Below, in pieces: positions 47,996 to 56,739 of a stretch of 64,000 nt of DNA (its first letter is position 1; each line of letters opens with the position of its first letter). The stretch spans positions 1-64,000 of the forward strand of contig MWYZ01000052.1 in NCBI GenBank assembly GCA_002050365.1, in the 5' to 3' direction. This stretch comes from Acidobacteria bacterium 28-1 (GTDB lineage Bacteria > Acidobacteriota > Blastocatellia > Pyrinomonadales > Pyrinomonadaceae). A model generated the notes under the pieces. It saw only the letters and a list, made by a program, of their open reading frames with translations. It had not been told where the DNA came from and searched no databases. The position numbers and the translations under genes were made by a program.

Positions 47996-50446
47996 TCATC
48001 TATTCACCCTACTGACGAGATCCTGAAACCGCGGATCGGGTCGCAGCCGCTCCAACTGCGGTTCTATCGCTATCCAGCTCATCCACGAACACTTTTCCCT
48101 GTAACCACGCTCTAACCATGCGATAGCCCGGTCATTGTCGGCGAGCGCGACGTATACGCTGGCAATGAGGACAGGATTGACGTATGTGTCAGCCGCCGAT
48201 TTCAGCAGCTTGGTCAACAACGCCTCCGCCTCGCCGCGCTCGCCGGCTGATGCATAGGTGTATGCCAGCACAGCCTGAAGCTCAAGCCAATCCGGCGACA
48301 GTTTTTGACCTTCGCGCAACGCGGCAACTGCTTCGGCATAGTTTCCCTTATCCGCATAGACCAGACCAAGAATGAAGTAGCTATAAGAGTATGATGGATC
48401 GAGCTTGATGGTTTTGTGTAACTGCTCGATTGCCGCGTCGTGTTGATTTGCCAGATAGTATGCCCAGCCGAGTTCGGAATTGTTGACAAGCGAGAGAGGC
48501 TCAAGCTCGACGGCGGTCTTCATTTCACGAATGGCTTCGGCTTCCCTTCCCGAAAACTGCAAGCAATGGCTGTAAAAATGACGCGCGTTCCCGTATTTGG
48601 CATCTAAGCTGATAGCCTTGCGGTATTCCTCCTCTGCACCTTTAATGTCCCATTCGTAGAACAGCTTGTATGACCCCAGGGAGGTGTAAGCCTCAGCCAG
48701 CGAATCGTCCAATGCGATTGCCTGTAGCGCCGCGACCCGAGCCTGAGGCATGGCGTCCTGAGCGGAAATGTAGTCAACGCCGAGATTAACGTAGGAATCC
48801 GCTAAACCGGAGTATGCCAGGGCGTAGGTTGGGTCTTTCTGTATCGCGCGTTCGAAAAGCGGGATGCTTTTTTTCAGACTATCGAATGAAAACTTGTTCC
48901 ACTCATACCGACCTTGGATATAAAGTTGGTAGGCTTCCGCATTCTCGGTAGATTTTTTTGCCAGTTTCTGTTCGTCCGCGCCCGTGAGCCTGATTTTCAG
49001 TTTGCTCAAAACATCCCGGGCAACCTCGCTTTGCAGGGAAACCAAGTCGGAGATTTTGCGTTCATATTGTTCCGCCCAAATTACTTTATCCTGCGATACG
49101 TCAACCAACTCCAAACTCAGCGTCAACCCGTCGTCGCGCTGTACGACGCGCCCGTTCAAAATCGCCTGCACGTTCAACTCTTTAGCAATCGTCTGTAAAT
49201 CCGTGTCTTTCCCTTTGTAGCGAAAAACGCTGGAACGCGGCTTGACATTCAGATTCGGCAAATTTGAAAGACTGCTGATGAGCGTTTCGGTCATTCCGTC
49301 GCTCAAGTATTCGACATCGGCATTGCCGCTTTCGTTGACGAACGGCATCACCGCGATTGATTCGATTTGGTTGGTTGCGGTGAAAGTGCGATAAGCGAAA
49401 AATCCAATCGCTGAAATGAGCAGAATCGCCAGCGCAATCGCTAAATACTTTTTCGTCGGATTGCTTTGCCGCGTCTGATTCGTCGTCGTTTGATTTGTTT
49501 CGTCTAAAGTTGTCGCTTGCAGAATTTGCGTTTTCGGTTCTACTCTTTCAGGCGAAATTGTGCGTTCTAATTTATCTTGAAATTCCAAGTCCTGTTTGAC
49601 ATCCTTCAAATCAATCAATAAATCCTTCGTCGTTTGATAACGCTCCGTTCTGTCTTTTCGCAAACATTGATTGATAATTTTCGTGATTTCGCTTGGAACA
49701 TCTGACGGTAATAATTTCGGTTCGTCTTTGAGAATCGCGCCGATCATTTCCATTGCCGACTCGCCCTCAAACGGCAAGTGTCCCGCCAGCATTTCATACA
49801 ACACCACGCCGAAACTGAAAATGTCGGTTCTGGCATCAACCGTTTGACCTTTCGCCTGTTCGGGCGACATATAATTCGCCGTCCCGATAATCATTCCCGG
49901 ACTCGTTCCGCTTTTGATTGCCGTCGCCGCCTCTGCGTCTGATTCAAGCGGCGCAGATAATTTGGCGATGCCGAAGTCGAGAATCTTCGCTAAACCATTT
50001 TCCCGAATCATCACATTGTCCGGCTTGATGTCGCGGTGAACGATGCCCGCCGAGTGTGCTTCATCGAGTGCCGAAGCAATTTGAATGGCAATCTCTAGGG
50101 CGGACTTAAAATTCAAATGATTGCTTTTCGCATACTCGTTCAGAGTTTTGCCGTCAATAAATTCAGTCGCAATGTAATGTGTGCCTTCGCTCTCGCCAAT
50201 CTCGTGAATAGTGATGATATTCGGATGATTTAACGCAGAAGCAGACCTCGCCTCACGAACGAAACGACTCATTCGGTCTTTATCTTCGGCGAACTCAGAC
50301 GGCAGAATTTTGAGCGCGACTTTTCGGTCAAGTTTGGTATCTTCGGCAAGATAAACCTCGCCCATTCCACCCGCGCCGATTTTTGAGACGATTCGGTAAT
50401 GACCGAGCAAAGAATCAATTTCTAAATTGTTAATTTTTTCATCCAC
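47996..50446 (-). CDS. Ser/Thr protein kinase with TolB-like and TPR domains
   Basis: 816 residues starting at GTG 50446. Motifs: GAGGMGEVYLAEDTKLD, IVHRDIKPDNVMI, ILDFGIAKLS, NYMSPEQAKGQTVDARTD, membrane helix YLAIALAILLISAIGFFAYR, IESIAVMPFVNESGNADVEY and TPRs (DPTYALAYSGLADSYVNLG). The C-terminal third diverges from its three neighbours (WMSWIAIEPQLERLRPD before DPRFQDLVSRV), and its base use there looks more GC-rich, suggesting a mosaic origin. It is bounded by tail copies on both sides, with the remnant of another kinase in between. Confidence 0.92.
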   Translation of the reverse strand: MDEKINNLEIDSLLGHYRIVSKIGAGGMGEVYLAEDTKLDRKVALKILPSEFAEDKDRMSRFVREARSASALNHPNIITIHEIGESEGTHYIATEFIDGKTLNEYAKSNHLNFKSALEIAIQIASALDEAHSAGIVHRDIKPDNVMIRENGLAKILDFGIAKLSAPLESDAEAATAIKSGTSPGMIIGTANYMSPEQAKGQTVDARTDIFSFGVVLYEMLAGHLPFEGESAMEMIGAILKDEPKLLPSDVPSEITKIINQCLRKDRTERYQTTKDLLIDLKDVKQDLEFQDKLERTISPERVEPKTQILQATTLDETNQTTTNQTRQSNPTKKYLAIALAILLISAIGFFAYRTFTATNQIESIAVMPFVNESGNADVEYLSDGMTETLISSLSNLPNLNVKPRSSVFRYKGKDTDLQTIAKELNVQAILNGRVVQRDDGLTLSLELVDVSQDKVIWAEQYERKISDLVSLQSEVARDVLSKLKIRLTGADEQKLAKKSTENAEAYQLYIQGRYEWNKFSFDSLKKSIPLFERAIQKDPTYALAYSGLADSYVNLGVDYISAQDAMPQARVAALQAIALDDSLAEAYTSLGSYKLFYEWDIKGAEEEYRKAISLDAKYGNARHFYSHCLQFSGREAEAIREMKTAVELEPLSLVNNSELGWAYYLANQHDAAIEQLHKTIKLDPSYSYSYFILGLVYADKGNYAEAVAALREGQKLSPDWLELQAVLAYTYASAGERGEAEALLTKLLKSAADTYVNPVLIASVYVALADNDRAIAWLERGYREKCSWMSWIAIEPQLERLRPDPRFQDLVSRVNR

Positions 50447-50459
50447 GATTTATTAGGCA

Positions 50460-50539
50460 TTATACATTCACGCCAAGTTCCGCGTTTCAAAAATTGTCCG
50501 TCGCCTGCTTTGCCTTTGTGTTTGCCGTTTTCAATCACA
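50460..50539 (-). repeat. hydA 3'-end copy (tail copy 3)
   Basis: The minus strand reads VIENGKHKGKAGDGQFLKRG then T; an extra G shifts the frame before the old stop. It begins 9 bp after the creatininase-family stop codon and leads directly into the kinase at 50446. After the stop it shares TATAATGCC with tail copy 4. Confidence 0.9.
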
Positions 50540-50548
50540 GCTAAATTT

Positions 50549-51523
50549 TTATTTGAGTTTTCTTTTCTTCAACCATTCATCTTGTTTGAATTTAATTTCA
50601 GCTTCGTGTTTCAAAGAAGCCTTATCGAGCGCAACGTCAGGCGGGCTTTTTTCCATCTCGTCGCCGAAACGCGGAATTGTTTTGTCATCCAGACCGTCGA
50701 GGATTTTCAGCCCGAAATTAACTGCTTCCGTCGCCGCCATTTGCCAGCCGTCGGCGTATTGCGCTCGACTCGCAAGGCGCGGCGAGCCGAGATAGCCGAG
50801 CCAATCTTTCGACTGTGCTATTTGAATTAAATCTTCCATTTTGTCACTGGCAAACGGCTTGGCGTTTTTGTAAGCGGGATTAACAAGGTCGGGACGCAGG
50901 GCGAGCATCATACTCGTTTCATCCATTCCCGCGTGAATCGGCAAACCGTCTTCCCTGCGCTGCGCGTCCGATTTCTTGCCGTCCCAGGCGGCAACGACTG
51001 GCAGAAGTCCGGTAAGATTCACCATTCGCCCGCCGTATGTGTCGCGGAAATAATCTCCGGCTTGGTCGAGTGCGCGGACGTGATTCGGTGCGCCGTGTCC
51101 GTGAATGATAAAAATCCATTTGAATTTTTGCTCTCCCAATTCGGTTGCCAAATCCATAAAAACCGAGCGCAGCGTTTCAAAGCGAACGGAGTAAGTTCCG
51201 GGAAAATTGAATTTGCCGCCGATGTCGTTCGCGCCGCTGTTGCCCAAGGGAATCGTCGGGAATATCACGACCGACCAGCCCTTTCTCGCCGCAATCGCTT
51301 TGGCAAGTTCCCGCGTTACCTGTTCATTCCAATAACCGTCGGTGAAAGTCGGCAAAAAAGAGCCGTGTTCCTCAACGATTCCGCCGGGCAAAATGACAAC
51401 GGTTTTTTCCTTGTCGAGCTTTTTGATTTGCTCGACATTCATTTCCGCCATCCGGTAAATTTGCGCGTTTGAGCTAGTCGAAAAAAGAACAACACCAAAT
51501 GTTAATAAAATAATTTGCTTCAT
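50549..51523 (-). CDS. Secreted creatininase-family amidohydrolase
   Basis: 324 residues from the ATG at 51523; the upstream ATG at 51541 is only the AATG of the tail repeat. Signal peptide MKQIILLTFGVVLFSTSSNA. Family metal-binding motifs: VVILPGGIVEEHGSFLPTFTDGYW (Glu, His, Asp), WIFIIHGHGAPNHVRAL and a downstream DGLPIHAGMDETSMMLALRP (Glu). Creatininases open cyclic amides such as creatinine or act on related lactams, using two metal ions. The location beside a cyclic amidase (hydA) is notable, but the gene arrived as a tail-flanked cassette. Confidence 0.9.
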   Translation of the reverse strand: MKQIILLTFGVVLFSTSSNAQIYRMAEMNVEQIKKLDKEKTVVILPGGIVEEHGSFLPTFTDGYWNEQVTRELAKAIAARKGWSVVIFPTIPLGNSGANDIGGKFNFPGTYSVRFETLRSVFMDLATELGEQKFKWIFIIHGHGAPNHVRALDQAGDYFRDTYGGRMVNLTGLLPVVAAWDGKKSDAQRREDGLPIHAGMDETSMMLALRPDLVNPAYKNAKPFASDKMEDLIQIAQSKDWLGYLGSPRLASRAQYADGWQMAATEAVNFGLKILDGLDDKTIPRFGDEMEKSPPDVALDKASLKHEAEIKFKQDEWLKKRKLK

Positions 51524-51533
51524 AAATTTTGAT

Positions 51534-51585
51534 TTATACATTGACGCAAGTTCCGCGCTTCAAAAATTGCCCGTCGTCTTGCTTT
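51534..51585 (-). repeat. hydA 3'-end copy (tail copy 2)
   Basis: The minus strand carries KARRRAIF out of frame (one extra base) or, in the hydA frame, QFLKRGTCVNV and TAA. It begins 12 bp after the subtilase stop and ends at the creatininase leader. It is the nearest copy to native hydA on this side. Confidence 0.88.
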
Positions 51586-51596
51586 AGTTTTTGGGT

Positions 51597-53486
51597 TTAT
51601 TTTTTGCTCGCCTGCAACAATTCCACTGTTCGTTTCGGATTAATAAGCATCAGCCGTTTATCCGAACTGCTCGGTTCCGCGCCTTCGCGGATAAATTTGA
51701 TTGCTTCGGCGACGCTCAGTTTTGGATTGAGCGCGAATAGCTTGGCGGCAAGGTTTGTGACTTGCGGCGCAGCCATTGATGTGCCGGACAATTTCAAGCG
51801 TTCGCCGCCCGGAACGAAACTCTCCACATCAACCCCGTTGGCATAAAGCGTGACGGTTTTGCCGAAGTTAGTAAAATTTGCCGCTGCGCCGCCTGCGTCC
51901 ACCGCGCCGACGGTCAGCACGTTCGGCAAATCGAATGAAGCGGGAATCACTTCGGTGAAATCCGAATTGCCGTTGTTGTTTGCTGCACCGGTAACGAACA
52001 AAATCTCCGGTGCATTTTTGATGGCTTCATATAAAGCGTTTCTTAAAATTGTGAAGCGCTCTTTCGCCAGTCGTTTGCGTTCGGCAGCGTCTTTGCCGAT
52101 TTTGCGCTTCTCTAAATCGCTTTCAATATCCTGCGGATTAGTTTGCCAGCTCATATTGACGACGCGCACGCCGTGAGCCTTAAAATAAGCAACCTCTGTT
52201 TTCCAGTTAGCGGCAGTCCGGCGCACTATTTCTTCAGTCGGCGGAATTCTTTCGCCCGTATCATCGCGCCAGGTAACCCGCACAACTAATATCCGCGCCG
52301 CCGGATTGCCTTCAACCGCCATGCCTGCGACGTGCGTTCCGTGTGTGTATGCGGACAAAACTCTATCGAGGCGCATTTCTTTGGCAGCATCTTCCGTCTT
52401 CTCGGACTGAATCTTCTGCTTCAAAGCTCGCGTCGCGTCGTTGTCAATTCCGGCTTTGAGGTCTGCGGTGGCTTGCCAGTCTTTAATGTATTCGGGATAT
52501 TCCTTTAAGTCTTCTGGTTTAAGCGGGCGGAGCAATGTGGGCGTATTTTTCTCTTCAAAATCAAAACCGATGCCATTGACATCAGCCGCGAAACCGTTTC
52601 CGTCGTTATCTTTTCCGTTCGGTTTTTCCGCGCGGTTGACGAAGAGTTGATTCGGAAAAACTTTGACATCAACACCCGTATCCCAAATGCCCACGATAAC
52701 CGGAGTCAATTTCTGTGCGCTAGTCAAAGTTACTGCGCGGCTCGTCCAGATGTTTGTGTTGACGGGCTTGTGAGCGGCAAGATATGTGCCGAAAGCCTGC
52801 GCTATGTCCTCTCCGGCAGGAACGAAAAGACGATGCAGCGTGCGGATTTCGACCAGAGAGAAAGCCACTTCGCCAGACAAGGTGTTGCCGCTTTGCTTCG
52901 CCATCGGCGCGATTTTCGCTTTCACGGCATCGAGAAAAAAATCGCCGCTCAAAATTTCAAAAACGGCTTTCTCGCCGGTTATTTTAGCGGACATCGAAGC
53001 GGGCAGCCGGTTCAGCGATTCTGCCAATGCTTCGCGCAACGCCTGCTGATAAGCGGCGCCCGATACCGCGCCGGATTTTTGCCGCGCTTTGATTATCGCT
53101 TCGATAACAGACAATTCGCGGTCGTAAAGTTTAGCTTCCGGCTTTTCTTCGAGTGCGCGAATTCGATTGAGACGCGCAACCGCCGCGTCCAAGTTGCCCT
53201 GATACAAATCGAGATGCAGAAGCGTTGTTTCAATTCCTTTCAACGTCGCCTTATCCTGAATATCATAATCGCGCAAAACGCCTTCGAGGTCGGCGCGAAC
53301 TTTCGCCGCAAAAGGCGCAAACGCTTCGTCCGAAGTCAGCAAATCGGCTGCATTCTCCGGCACGGAATACGTAAAGCTCGGCAGTTCGGCAGCCGTCACG
53401 ATTTTCTTTTTGGAATTTTGCGCCCAAACCAATGCCGGACACAAAACTAAAAATACAGCCAGATAAATACCTATTGATTTTTTCAC
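51597..53486 (-). CDS. Secreted subtilisin-like serine peptidase (S8)
   Basis: 629 residues, GTG start at 53486 with AAGGAGAAATT just upstream. Signal peptide KSIGIYLAVFLVLCPALVWA. A long helical propeptide (about 230 residues) precedes the catalytic domain: Asp in VIVGIWDTGVDV, His in YTHGTHVAGMAVEGN, oxyanion Asn in FVTGAANNNGNSDF and Ser in KLSGTSMAAPQVTNL. A general extracellular or periplasmic protease. It starts 32 bp after the native hydA stop. Confidence 0.93.
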   Translation of the reverse strand: MKKSIGIYLAVFLVLCPALVWAQNSKKKIVTAAELPSFTYSVPENAADLLTSDEAFAPFAAKVRADLEGVLRDYDIQDKATLKGIETTLLHLDLYQGNLDAAVARLNRIRALEEKPEAKLYDRELSVIEAIIKARQKSGAVSGAAYQQALREALAESLNRLPASMSAKITGEKAVFEILSGDFFLDAVKAKIAPMAKQSGNTLSGEVAFSLVEIRTLHRLFVPAGEDIAQAFGTYLAAHKPVNTNIWTSRAVTLTSAQKLTPVIVGIWDTGVDVKVFPNQLFVNRAEKPNGKDNDGNGFAADVNGIGFDFEEKNTPTLLRPLKPEDLKEYPEYIKDWQATADLKAGIDNDATRALKQKIQSEKTEDAAKEMRLDRVLSAYTHGTHVAGMAVEGNPAARILVVRVTWRDDTGERIPPTEEIVRRTAANWKTEVAYFKAHGVRVVNMSWQTNPQDIESDLEKRKIGKDAAERKRLAKERFTILRNALYEAIKNAPEILFVTGAANNNGNSDFTEVIPASFDLPNVLTVGAVDAGGAAANFTNFGKTVTLYANGVDVESFVPGGERLKLSGTSMAAPQVTNLAAKLFALNPKLSVAEAIKFIREGAEPSSSDKRLMLINPKRTVELLQASKK

Positions 53487-53517
53487 AATTTCTCCTTTTG
53501 ATTTTTAATTTCTTCTT

Positions 53518-53612
53518 CTAAACATTGACACAAGTTCCGCGTTTCAAAAATTGTCCATCGCCCGCTTTGCCTTTGTGTTCGCCGTTTTCAATCACGACGC
53601 GCCCGCGTGATA
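53518..53612 (-). repeat. Native hydA 3' end, source sequence of the tail repeats (copy 1)
   Basis: It encodes the last 31 codons of hydA, ending KGKAGDGQFLKRGTCVNV and TAG. Nine further copies, 52-90 bp long, occur at 33988, 34614, 34903, 35614, 37589, 39912, 47683, 50460 and 51534, all on the minus strand. The best conserved core is CAATTTTTGAAACGCGGAAC. Confidence 0.92.
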
Positions 53613-54897
53613 GAACAGTTTCGACTTTGCCTTTCACCGTCCAGCCTTCGTATGACGAATAATCAACGTTCATATGTTCGCTCGCCACGCCGAAAGTGTG
53701 TTCTCGTTCCGCGTCGAAAATCACGATGTCGGCATCAGAACCGACGGCGATGGTGCCTTTTTTCGGGAACAGCCCGAACATTTTCGCGGCGGCAGTCGAA
53801 GTCAGTTCGACAAAGCGATTCAGGGAAATGCGGTTTTCGACGACTCCGCCGTTGTAAATCAGCGACATTCGATTTTCCACGCCGGGCGCGCCGTTCGGGA
53901 TTTTTGAAAAATCATTCGCGCCCAATTCCTTTTGCTCTTTCATACAAAACGGACAATGGTCGGTGGAAATGACTTGGAGGTCGTCCATTTTCAAACCTTT
54001 CCACAATTCCGCCTGATTGTGTTTTTCACGAAGCGGCGGAGTCATCACATATTTCGCGCCGCCGAAATCGTCGCCGTAATCTTCGATTGAATGAAAAAGA
54101 TATTGCGGACAGGTTTCGGCAAACGCGGGAATGCCTCTATCACGCGCTTCGCGGACTTGATTCAGCGCGTCGGTGCAGGACAAATGCACGATATAAACGG
54201 GCGATTCCGCCATTTCCGCAATCGCAATCGCGCGATGCACGCCTTCGGCTTCGGCAATCGTCGGGCGCGTGAGCGCGTGATATTTCGGCGCGGTTCGCCC
54301 GGCGGCGAGGGCGCGTTTGATAATTTCGTTGATGACAATCCCGTTTTCGGCGTGCATACAAATCAAACCGCCGCGATTTCCAGCCGCCGACATCGCCCGA
54401 AAAATCGTCGCGTCGTCCGCCAGAAAAACGCCCGGATAAGCCATAAAAAGTTTAAAGCTCGTGATGCCTTCGTCCATCAATTGATACATCTCGCGCTCTT
54501 GCCCGTCTTCAAATTCAGTCGTGATAAGGTGAAAACCGTAATCAATCGCCGTTTTTCCTTCCGCCTTTTGGTGCCAGTTATCAACGCCCTGAATCATTGA
54601 CTCGCCTTTGTTCTGCACGGCGAAATCAATAATCGTCGTCGTCCCGCCAAACGCCGCCGCGCGAGTTCCGGTAAAAAAATCGTCCGACGAAGACGTTCCG
54701 CCAAACGGCAATTCCATATGCGTATGCGGGTCAATCCCGCCCGGAATGACGAGTTTATTTGAAGCGTCAATCGTTTTATCGGCATCCATTTCAAGCGTTT
54801 TGCCGATAACGGAAATCTGTTCGTCTTCGATTAAAATATCGGCGCGATAATCGTCAACCGCCGTTACAATTCGTCCGTTTTTGATTAGTGTTTTCAT
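53518..54897 (-). CDS. hydA: Dihydropyrimidinase (D-hydantoinase)
   Basis: A 459-residue cyclic amidohydrolase that opens dihydrouracil or dihydrothymine to N-carbamoyl-beta-amino acids, the second step of reductive pyrimidine breakdown. Binuclear-metal ligands are all present: His58 and His60 in GGIDPHTHMELPF, the carboxylated Lys149 in TSFKLFMAYPG, His182 in CMHAENG, His238 in VHLSC and Asp in VISTDHCPF. The C-terminus GDGQFLKRG is normal for the family. Its ATG overlaps the stop of the DruA gene (ATGA), so its own leader has been displaced. Copies of its first and last codons are scattered on the two sides. Confidence 0.95.
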   Translation of the reverse strand: MKTLIKNGRIVTAVDDYRADILIEDEQISVIGKTLEMDADKTIDASNKLVIPGGIDPHTHMELPFGGTSSSDDFFTGTRAAAFGGTTTIIDFAVQNKGESMIQGVDNWHQKAEGKTAIDYGFHLITTEFEDGQEREMYQLMDEGITSFKLFMAYPGVFLADDATIFRAMSAAGNRGGLICMHAENGIVINEIIKRALAAGRTAPKYHALTRPTIAEAEGVHRAIAIAEMAESPVYIVHLSCTDALNQVREARDRGIPAFAETCPQYLFHSIEDYGDDFGGAKYVMTPPLREKHNQAELWKGLKMDDLQVISTDHCPFCMKEQKELGANDFSKIPNGAPGVENRMSLIYNGGVVENRISLNRFVELTSTAAAKMFGLFPKKGTIAVGSDADIVIFDAEREHTFGVASEHMNVDYSSYEGWTVKGKVETVLSRGRVVIENGEHKGKAGDGQFLKRGTCVNV

Positions 54898-55869
54898 ATT
54901 ATTTCGGTAGAGTCATTTAATTTTATTTGCAGATTTTCTAGGCGGTCATTTACCCAACGAGTTCGCCATTCGTTAATTAAGTATTTTTCGTCATACTCCA
55001 AAAACTTTGGTTTCTTATGGTTCATCGTCAGAAACTCTCGCCAATTTTTTGCAAGCGGACAGACGTAATAAGCGCGTTTCCAACCAATACTTAAAAGCTC
55101 TTCGTCAAATCCGAGATTTTCTAATCCGACTCGCAAAGTTCTTAATTTCCAATTTGAACCTTGACCATATTTATAAGTGTCAAATCTTTCTTCGGAAACA
55201 AATTTTTTTATGGTTTCCCAACTTCCATTTGCCGTAAGGTGAATGTGGCTTTGACCTTTGGTGTAATTTACAAATTTCCAATTTAATAACTTTGTATAGA
55301 TTGCTGACTTTTGAAATGCTCCGTAGGTATCAATGAAAGCAAGTTCAGGTAATTTGTTTTTGCCGGAAATAACAGTTTGGTTGTTTTTGTATTTCTCTCG
55401 GAAAACTTTACGAACTTCTGGAAACATTGTTGTCAAAGCAACTAATTTTGAGCTGAGAATTTTGTTGTAAGGCGGAACTGCTCCCAAAATGTAAGCAGTC
55501 AGACAGTTGTAAAGCCGTTCGAGTTTTTGTTTTCTGTTCCAACCGATAAAATTGTCGCGGATAACCGAACCGATTAGCGGGTCGCACAATCCGAAAACGC
55601 CAATTAGTTTTTCGTTTTGCTTGTCGAAAACCAAAAAACGCAAGCGTCTTCCGTAAACCCGCGCTCACGGGAACAGACCAATTTGTCAAAGCGTAAGACC
55701 AAATCTTGCTTGTGTAATCGCCATCACGAACTTGAACTAAATAAGGGTCAACTTTCAAAATATCTATTTCTTGCGCTTTAGCTATGTAAGGCTCTGCTTG
55801 CTTTTCAAATTTCAAACCTGAAAGATTTGTAACTTGAGATAGCTTTTTTTGTATTGAGCGCAAATTCAT
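54894..55869 (-). pseudogene. Druantia DruA-like protein (DUF4338), one-base frameshift
   Basis: The reading frame from ATG 55869 (MNLRSIQKKLSQVTNLSGLK) reaches YALTNWSVPVSAG near 55650. Removing one G from GCGGG there joins it to VYGRRLRFLVFDKQN and the rest. The joined product of about 325 residues has the DUF4338 core: GVFGLCDPLIGSVIRDNFIGW, CLTAYILGAVPPYNKILSSK, FIDTYGAFQKSAIYTKL and GQSHIHLT. DruA is the hallmark of Druantia anti-phage systems. The frameshift is either a real inactivating mutation or a sequencing error. Its TGA overlaps the hydA ATG. Confidence 0.85.
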
Positions 55870-55892
55870 TCTAGTTTTTAGTTTTTCAAAAT

Positions 55893-56738
55893 TTATAAGT
55901 GACTGTTTATGATAATTTTTTCCTTAAATCTGCCAAAATCAAAACTGTAATCTTTGTAATCTAATGGCGCATCAAGTTTGTGAATTGCGGTGTGGTGATT
56001 TGGACAAATCGAAATCATATTTTCCAATTCATCTTCACCGCCCCGACTTAACCACTGAATATGATGTGCTTCACAAAGACTAACTCCGTAAATTTCCAAA
56101 GACTGCCATCCGCAAATTTGACATTGACCTTTATAAATTCTGTTCAACTCTTTTGCTAAAGAAGCATTTCTTTTGGGAGCATTTTTATACAAATACTCTC
56201 GTCTTTTTTCGCTAATTCCATAGCCTTCACTTTTAACTAATTCTTGAACCAATTCTGAATTTCCTAAAATTATTTCCGCTTCAAGTTGTTCTTCGGGCAA
56301 AATCTTAGCTCGCGGTTCTCTTCGCAATTTTTGCGAAAGTTTGGTCAATATCTGGTTTTCAAGAAAGTTAATTTGCTTTACTGAAGCAAGCCCTTGAAAT
56401 GATTGTCCCAACACTTTTGCTTTTGCATTGATGTCAAAGGTTCTGATTACTTGTTCAATGCTGATGTTTTCGTTTACATCGAAATATCTTGACTTTTCCA
56501 AATCGCCCCAAACTCTATATTTCCCATATCTAAATTTTGGCGAATTGAAAGTTTTTGACTTTATAACCATTTCACAAGCTAAAACATACATTTTGTTTTT
56601 AAGTCTTGTGAAAGCCCAAAGACTATCGCCAATTTCGATATTATGTAAAATTGGATTTGAATGATTAAGGTGATAACCCAAACCAAAATCCAAATCCCTA
56701 AAATAATTATCGCTACGCCAGTAATATAATAAGGACAT
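55893..56738 (-). CDS. HNH endonuclease with N-terminal PUA/EVE-like domain
   Basis: 281 residues. The C-terminal HNH domain has CQICGW, EAHHIQWLSRGGEDELENM and CPNHHTAIHK, with paired cysteines and catalytic histidines. The N-terminal 110 residues (LLYYWRSDNYFRDLDFGLGY, IGDSLWAFTRLKNKMYVLA) recall EVE/PUA-like readers of modified bases, a weak match. It lies 23 bp before the DruA gene and 1 bp after the NurA-like stop, so the three form one operon. Likely a restriction-type effector. Confidence 0.88.
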   Translation of the reverse strand: MSLLYYWRSDNYFRDLDFGLGYHLNHSNPILHNIEIGDSLWAFTRLKNKMYVLACEMVIKSKTFNSPKFRYGKYRVWGDLEKSRYFDVNENISIEQVIRTFDINAKAKVLGQSFQGLASVKQINFLENQILTKLSQKLRREPRAKILPEEQLEAEIILGNSELVQELVKSEGYGISEKRREYLYKNAPKRNASLAKELNRIYKGQCQICGWQSLEIYGVSLCEAHHIQWLSRGGEDELENMISICPNHHTAIHKLDAPLDYKDYSFDFGRFKEKIIINSHL

Positions 56739-56739
56739 T

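Noticed and set aside
33988-53612. CRISPR array or riboswitch family as explanation of the repeated 52-90 bp units
   Set aside because: Spacing is thousands of bases with whole genes between units, and the repeat is plainly the coding end of hydA, with changes mostly at third codon positions.
33988-53612. Classical integron with attC sites
   Set aside because: No integron integrase in the window, and the repeats lack the paired imperfect core sites of attC; they are copies of one gene end. The resemblance is in layout only.
53607-53972. Plus-strand open frames across hydA as possible antisense genes
   Set aside because: They are shadows of the strongly conserved hydA coding sequence, with no start signals.
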